From Candidatus Aciduliprofundum sp. (GTDB lineage: Archaea > Thermoplasmatota > Thermoplasmata > Thermoplasmatales > Aciduliprofundaceae), in NCBI GenBank assembly GCA_015523135.1, contig WAKY01000161.1, positions 1 through 7,650 of the forward strand: a DNA stretch of 7,650 nt. The letters run 5' to 3'. The notes below the pieces were generated by a model. That model saw only the letters and a program-made list of their open reading frames with translations. It did no database searches and was not told the origin of the DNA. How positions within the stretch are numbered: position 1 is the stretch's first letter; each line of letters starts with the position of its first letter. The position numbers were made by a program, and so were the translations under genes. Positions 5,735-7,650 of the stretch are shown piece by piece.

Positions 5735-6138
5735 TCTTCCATCACCCAGCCAAATCTCTTATCCAGTGTGTTTTTTCTCCTCTTATATTCTCCCTCGTTG
5801 AGCTCACCGTCCACTAGCATTCTGTCTAGGGTTAATAGCTCATCCTTATATCTTTTTCTCACGCTTATAAAATGCTCCTCAGCTATATTCTCAAAATTGT
5901 GGAGGAGTTCCTCACCTTCAGATGTTATCCTATAAAATACCATTGGCCTTGCACCTTCCTTTATTCTTTTGTCCACGAGTCCATAGTGATGTAAGAGGGT
6001 AAGATGCTTATCTATGGCCTGCCTAGTTATGCCAAATTCTCTCGCTAACTCCTCAGGATGCTTCTCCTCGCTCAATCTCTTAAGTAGTTTTATGCGAATA
6101 GGAGATATTAGAGAGGATATTTTTTCCGTTGGATTCAT
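5725..6138 (-). CDS. Winged-helix transcriptional regulator with C-terminal SHOCT-like segment
   Basis: The 137-residue protein has an ArsR-like winged helix in residues 8-75: a first helix ISPIRIKLLKRLS, then HPEELAREFGITRQAIDKHLTLLHHYGLV (recognition helix near 38-50), then a wing ending VFYRITSEGEELL. No metal-binding cysteines are present, so a metal-sensing ArsR role is unlikely. After a helix (76-100), residues 101-129 (LLTLDRMLVDGELNEGEYKR and beyond) look like a SHOCT-type helical hairpin. It is the first gene of a minus-strand operon with the acetyltransferase. No ribosome binding site precedes the ATG. With a TATA box about 22 nt upstream, the message is probably leaderless. The inverted repeats just upstream suggest it controls its own promoter and the divergent operon. 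Confidence 0.88.
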   Translation of the reverse strand: MNPTEKISSLISPIRIKLLKRLSEEKHPEELAREFGITRQAIDKHLTLLHHYGLVDKRIKEGARPMVFYRITSEGEELLHNFENIAEEHFISVRKRYKDELLTLDRMLVDGELNEGEYKRRKNTLDKRFGWVMEEWR

Positions 6139-6154
6139 AGTTTCGGGATATCAT

Positions 6155-6164
6155 CATTATATTT
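6155..6164 (-). promoter_or_regulatory. TATA box of the winged-helix/acetyltransferase operon
   Basis: The minus strand reads AAATATAATG here, centred about 22 nt before the ATG at 6138. This predicts a start at or next to the ATG, that is a leaderless transcript, which agrees with the missing ribosome binding site. The box touches the first inverted repeat at 6163-6164. Confidence 0.5.
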
Positions 6165-6213
6165 CAACTTTTAAGTTGAAACTTCAAGGTTGAAGTTGAA
6201 TTTTTAAGTTAAA
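6163..6213. repeat. Nested inverted and direct repeats, probable operator of the divergent promoters
   Basis: Two 8-2-8 inverted repeats stand side by side: TTCAACTT-TT-AAGTTGAA (6163-6180) and AACTTCAA-GG-TTGAAGTT (6180-6197). The half-site AAGTTGAA recurs at 6173 and 6193, exactly 20 bp apart, and as AAGTTAAA at 6206. The outer arms 6163-6170 and 6193-6200 are also complementary, and around the same centre TTGAA (6176-6180) pairs with TTCAA (6183-6187). The block fills the space between the TATA boxes of the two divergent operons. Binding by the adjacent winged-helix protein is an inference from position and symmetry. Confidence 0.7.
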
Positions 6214-6216
6214 ATT

Positions 6217-6224
6217 TTTATAAA
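6217..6224 (+). promoter_or_regulatory. TATA box of the beta-helix/ABC operon
   Basis: TTTATAAA is centred 36 nt before the ATG at 6257, predicting a leader of about 10 nt. A second candidate, TTTTAAAT (6228-6235), would give a leaderless message. No ribosome binding site precedes the ATG, so either fits. The degenerate half-site AAGTTAAA (6206-6213) occupies the BRE position just upstream. Confidence 0.5.
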
Positions 6225-6256
6225 AAGTTTTAAATTCTATAATTCCATGGCTGATT

Positions 6257-7216
6257 ATGGAAGACGAATTCGTAAGAAAATTGAAAGAGAAATACGAGAA
6301 GGGCGAGATAAGCAAAGATACATATGAGGAAATTTTAAAAAGGTATTTGGATGAAGTTGAAGAAGAAAAGGTGGAGGAAGAGCCAAAGAAAATTAGAGAA
6401 AAGGGAGGATATGAAAATTCCACTATGGGAGGAATAGATGATATCTTATCCCGAGCCATGGAAAAAATGGATGAAGAATTAAAAAAATTTTTTCCGGAGG
6501 ATGAGAAGACAACTGCTGAGGATGTAGAAGAGAAAGTGTTTAAGAAGGTAGAGAGCAAGGAAATTGAAAATAAAGCCGATGATAAGCAGGGAAGGGATTA
6601 TAAATGTGCAGGTGCATGTACTATTCCTGCCGGTAGATATAACTACATATCGGCATCTGGGAGTGTTAAGGTAACAGGAGATATCAGAGCAAAGAAATTA
6701 TCCGTGGCAGGTTCTCTTCATTCTGAGGGAAATATATGGGCAAATATTCTTAGTATTGGTGGAAGCGCCAAGGTAGATGGAAATGTTATAGGCGAAGACA
6801 TAAGCAGTGGAGGAGTTTTACATGCAAAGATTATTAAAGGTGAGAGAATAAGATTAGGTGGGGCCATAGTTTTTGAAAGAATTAAAGGGGAAAATATCAA
6901 GATTGAGGGAAGCGTTAAAGGGTTAAATTTGAAGGCTGAAATCTTAAAAATGAAAATTGATGGCAGGAGTTCTTTGGAGAGAATTGTTGCAGAGAGAATA
7001 GAGATAAAGAGTAAGAGAGGAGTTCTCAGAAAATTCCTTGGAACGATGAAAGTTGATGAAATTTTTGGGGAAGAAATCTATGTGGAAAGCGTTAGAGCTA
7101 AGTTAGTTAAAGGTGAGAAGGTCACGATAGGAGATAATTGTATTGTGGAGCGGGTTGAGGCAGAAAGGGTGAAGGTGAGCAAGAAATCTAAAGTCAAGGA
7201 GGTTGTGAGGAAATGA
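6257..7216 (+). CDS. Bactofilin-like beta-helical protein with N-terminal SHOCT-like hairpin
   Basis: The 319-residue protein has three parts. Residues 5-32 (FVRKLKEKYEKGEISKDTYE onward) form a SHOCT-like helical hairpin. Residues 33-115 are a highly charged, mostly acidic linker with a predicted helix near 59-79. Residues 120-316 are a right-handed beta-helix-like repeat region with about 16-18 residues per turn: GSVKVTGDIRAKKLSVA, GSLHSEGNIWANILSIG, GSAKVDGNVIGEDISSG, then related turns, and a second block after 265. This glycine-and-valine ladder resembles bactofilins (polymer-forming cytoskeletal family). No signal peptide or membrane segment is seen, so a cytoplasmic, possibly membrane-associated scaffold is inferred. 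Cys117 and Cys121 are a nearby pair. The start ATG has no ribosome binding site. It overlaps the next gene as ATGA. Confidence 0.82.
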   Translation: MEDEFVRKLKEKYEKGEISKDTYEEILKRYLDEVEEEKVEEEPKKIREKGGYENSTMGGIDDILSRAMEKMDEELKKFFPEDEKTTAEDVEEKVFKKVESKEIENKADDKQGRDYKCAGACTIPAGRYNYISASGSVKVTGDIRAKKLSVAGSLHSEGNIWANILSIGGSAKVDGNVIGEDISSGGVLHAKIIKGERIRLGGAIVFERIKGENIKIEGSVKGLNLKAEILKMKIDGRSSLERIVAERIEIKSKRGVLRKFLGTMKVDEIFGEEIYVESVRAKLVKGEKVTIGDNCIVERVEAERVKVSKKSKVKEVVRK

Positions 7217-7398
7217 GATACTGGGGCTATATATCCGTGGGAGCAATTTTAGGGGGTGTGTTTCTAATAACCATTGGGATCTTGTGGCTCTTGGAGATGC
7301 TGGGGATAATAGAGTTCAACATCTGCATAATAGGTCCAATCCTCCTAATAATTGCAGGTCTGGCTTTAATTCTTAACCAAAGATGGTTCTCTTGGTAA
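7213..7398 (+). CDS. Small two-helix membrane protein, LiaI/LiaF-TM-like
   Basis: The 61-residue protein consists almost entirely of two hydrophobic helices, about residues 6-31 and 36-54, joined by a short turn (IIEFN) and ending in QRWFSW. The pattern GxxFLxxGxLWLLExxGI...GPILLIxAGLALIL resembles the LiaI/LiaF-type transmembrane region (DUF5668-like) found in bacterial envelope-stress proteins. The assignment rests on pattern only. The ATG overlaps the stop of the beta-helix gene as ATGA, with GAGG just before it, so translation is probably coupled. The ABC ATPase starts 12 nt after its stop. It may anchor the beta-helix protein or serve the transporter at the membrane; neither can be decided here. 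Confidence 0.8.
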   Translation: MRYWGYISVGAILGGVFLITIGILWLLEMLGIIEFNICIIGPILLIIAGLALILNQRWFSW

Positions 7399-7410
7399 AG
7401 GTGATGGAGT

Positions 7411-7650
7411 ATGAGCGTGGTTGCAGAGCATCTTGCCAAAAAATATTCCAACGGGGTTTGGGGTGCTAAAGATGTGAATTTTTCTGCCAATAAATCCCAC
7501 ATTACAGTGCTTCTTGGGCCCAATGGTGCAGGCAAAACTACAACTGTGGGAATGCTTACCACGCTTCTAAAACCCACGAAGGGAAGGGCTTTGATTGAAG
7601 GTTATTCCACAGTGGATGATGTGTGGAAAGTGAGAGATTTGATTGCTCTA
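7411..7650 (+). CDS. ABC transporter ATP-binding protein, N-terminal part (3' end outside window)
   Basis: The first 80 residues of an ABC ATPase are visible. The A-loop region (LAKKYSNGVWGAKDVNF) is followed by Walker A GPNGAGKTT at residues 36-44 and by GMLTTLLKPTKGRALIEGY (47-65), then a D-x-x-x-V-R segment leading to the Q-loop beyond the window. The spacing and wording fit the DrrA/CcmA-like ATPases that pair with ABC-2 type permeases for export of drugs, lipids or peptides. The start is ATG 7411. GGTGAT (7400-7405) lies 5 nt upstream, an in-frame stop at 7402 rules out earlier starts, and the ATG at 7404 is out of frame. A permease gene is expected downstream. Confidence 0.93.
   Translation, partial: MSVVAEHLAKKYSNGVWGAKDVNFSANKSHITVLLGPNGAGKTTTVGMLTTLLKPTKGRALIEGYSTVDDVWKVRDLIAL

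Noticed and set aside
5456..5935. Open frame of 159 codons on the + strand across the acetyltransferase and regulator genes
   Set aside because: It is rich in Ser, Leu and Phe as expected for the antisense of charged coding sequence, and both minus-strand genes have clear families and ribosome or promoter signals.
6163..6213. CRISPR-like or mobile-element repeat
   Set aside because: The repeats are 8 bp, overlapping and symmetric, with no spacers, transposase or target duplication. A regulatory operator explains them better.
7227..7577. Open frame of 116 codons on the minus strand over the membrane protein and ABC genes
   Set aside because: The + strand has a clear Walker A and a coupled start; the reverse frame has no family features.

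Overview
The window is archaeal. It carries an archaeal-type alpha proteasome subunit, the exosome genes rrp4, rrp41 and rrp42, an SBDS homologue, ribosomal protein L37Ae, the RNA polymerase zinc-ribbon subunit RpoP, and a tRNA-Tyr with a bulge-helix-bulge intron. The DNA is AT-rich, TATA boxes are archaeal, and ribosome binding sites match GGAGGTGAT. The PsmA protein resembles Thermoplasma PsmA closely as I remember that sequence (same start and the same Lys66 pocket). A member of the Thermoplasmatota, for example an Aciduliprofundum-like lineage, is the best guess. The genus is inference only.

Layout. Positions 1-1060 hold the 3' two thirds of pheS. Positions 1097-1213 hold tRNA-Tyr(GUA), split by a 42-nt intron and with its own TATA box. 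Positions 1279-5297 hold seven tightly packed genes on the + strand: psmA, sbds, rrp4, rrp41, rrp42, rpl37ae and rpoP. The gaps are 2 and 5 nt, then come overlaps of 17, 8, 17 and 8 nt. This is the core of the known archaeal exosome superoperon, linking protein degradation, ribosome biogenesis, RNA 3'-end processing, translation and transcription. The 43-codon rpoP gene is easy to miss because it is so short.

The right part is accessory. A two-gene minus-strand operon (winged-helix regulator, then a GNAT acetyltransferase, 6138 to 5285) runs convergently into the end of rpoP with a 13-nt overlap. A divergent + strand operon starts at 6257. It encodes a bactofilin-like beta-helical protein with an N-terminal SHOCT-like helical hairpin, a 61-residue two-helix membrane protein, and the start of an ABC transporter ATPase that runs off the window. 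The 118-bp divergent promoter region contains nested inverted repeats built on AAGTTGAA next to TATA boxes for both directions, so the winged-helix protein probably controls both operons.

The most interesting part is this accessory module. The regulator and the beta-helix protein, encoded in opposite directions from one operator, each carry a similar short helical-hairpin motif (G-E-[LI]-x4-Y). The beta-helix, membrane-protein and ABC set looks like an archaeal counterpart of bacterial envelope-stress modules. The tRNA intron also deserves attention: it contains an exact 8-nt complement of the D-stem/anticodon-stem strand of its own exon.
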